Shown piece after piece: positions 4,946 to 5,263 of a stretch of DNA of 5,263 nt; position 1 is the stretch's first letter; every line of letters starts with the position of its first letter. The notes below the pieces were generated by a model. That model saw only the letters and a program-made list of their open reading frames with translations. It had not been told where the DNA came from and did not search any database. Both the position numbers and the translations under genes were made by a program. Where the stretch lies: contig JAIVJE010000506.1 of the NCBI GenBank assembly GCA_020200195.1, forward strand, positions 1-5,263, read 5' to 3'. The DNA comes from Acidobacteriota bacterium. Its GTDB lineage: Bacteria > Acidobacteriota > Vicinamibacteria > Vicinamibacterales > 2-12-FULL-66-21.

Positions 4946-5263
4946 ATGAGGACCGAATCGGAACAGGTCCTGTGTCGGTTTCAACTCTCGAACTTCATTC
5001 GACACGGCATGTCGCCGCTGTACGAATGGATCGTCGAGACCGCCCACCGGGAAGGCTTGCAGGGTGCGACCGTGCTGAAGGGCTTCTACGGTCTTCGGCC
5101 TGAAGGGTCGGTCCTCGAGGAGCACACCTGGTCGATTTCACAGGAGCTCCCGATGATCGTCGAAGTGGTCGACGAACCGGCGCGTATCGAAGCACTGTTG
5201 GCAAAGGTCGAGCCCGTCTTCCGTGAAGGCATCATCACGCTGGAGCGCGCCCATGTGCTCTTG
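4946..5263 (+). CDS. DUF190 / PII-like protein (3' end outside the window)
   Basis: The reading frame starts at ATG 4946 with GAGGG at 4934-4938, 7 bases upstream, and runs open for 106 codons to the window edge without a stop. The translation fits DUF190 (COG1993, PII-like fold): a hydrophobic-charged start, SPLYEWIVETAHREGLQGATVLKG around residues 23-46 (helix then strand), FYGLRPEG, a conserved His in EEHTW, SQELPMIVEVVD at about 66-77, and a final GIITLERAHVLL strand. Family members are about 105-115 residues, so few codons are missing. DUF190 genes often sit beside crcB, and some species have crcB-DUF190-crcB order, so a second crcB may follow. A signalling or channel-gating role by analogy with PII is inference. 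Confidence 0.92.
   Translation, partial: MRTESEQVLCRFQLSNFIRHGMSPLYEWIVETAHREGLQGATVLKGFYGLRPEGSVLEEHTWSISQELPMIVEVVDEPARIEALLAKVEPVFREGIITLERAHVLL

Overview
This window reads as a compact fluoride-response locus from a GC-rich bacterium. The clearest gene is crcB/fluC, a fluoride channel subunit. Four RNA leaders resemble the fluoride riboswitch (crcB motif): two are clear (the leader at about 1960-2043 and the one at 1702-1789), one is clear but eroded in P1 (31-124), and one is intact only in its 5' half (2927-3028). No rRNA or other phylogenetic marker is present. High GC, codons ending in G or C, and the gene style would fit a soil lineage such as Acidobacteriota or a proteobacterium, but the lineage cannot be assigned from this sequence.

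Minus-strand block (about 2086 down to 1). A promoter-like site precedes a fluoride riboswitch that ends in an intrinsic terminator (2043-1960). Next comes a 31-codon ORF for a one-helix membrane peptide (1948-1853). A second fluoride aptamer of a different subtype follows (1789-1737); its downstream sequence can fold over the Shine-Dalgarno site of the next gene. That gene encodes a zinc-ribbon plus HEAT-like protein (1696-1280), and it overlaps an MFS transporter gene (1301-129) by 22 bases. Immediately after the MFS stop codon lies a third riboswitch with a terminator (124-31). It is a diverged copy of the first and presumably controls a gene beyond the left edge.

Centre. A plus-strand gene for a calcineurin-like metallophosphoesterase (2170-2868) is divergent from the minus-strand block. 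No riboswitch is visible upstream of it.

Plus-strand block (2888 to the right edge). A good sigma70-type promoter fires directly into a fluoride-aptamer-like leader with a canonical 5' half and a degenerate 3' half. This leads an operon of a cation:proton antiporter with a C-terminal universal stress protein domain (3029-4543), crcB (4543-4935) and a DUF190/PII-like gene that is cut by the right edge (4946 onward). Junctions are tight (1-base overlap, then 10 bases).

Taken together, the inferred logic is that cytoplasmic fluoride turns on fluoride efflux (CrcB), ion/proton homeostasis (antiporter-Usp) and a second regulon (small membrane peptide, HEAT protein, MFS transporter). Different expression platforms appear to be used within one operon. 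The roles of the small peptide, the HEAT protein and the MFS protein in fluoride biology are inference from this arrangement.
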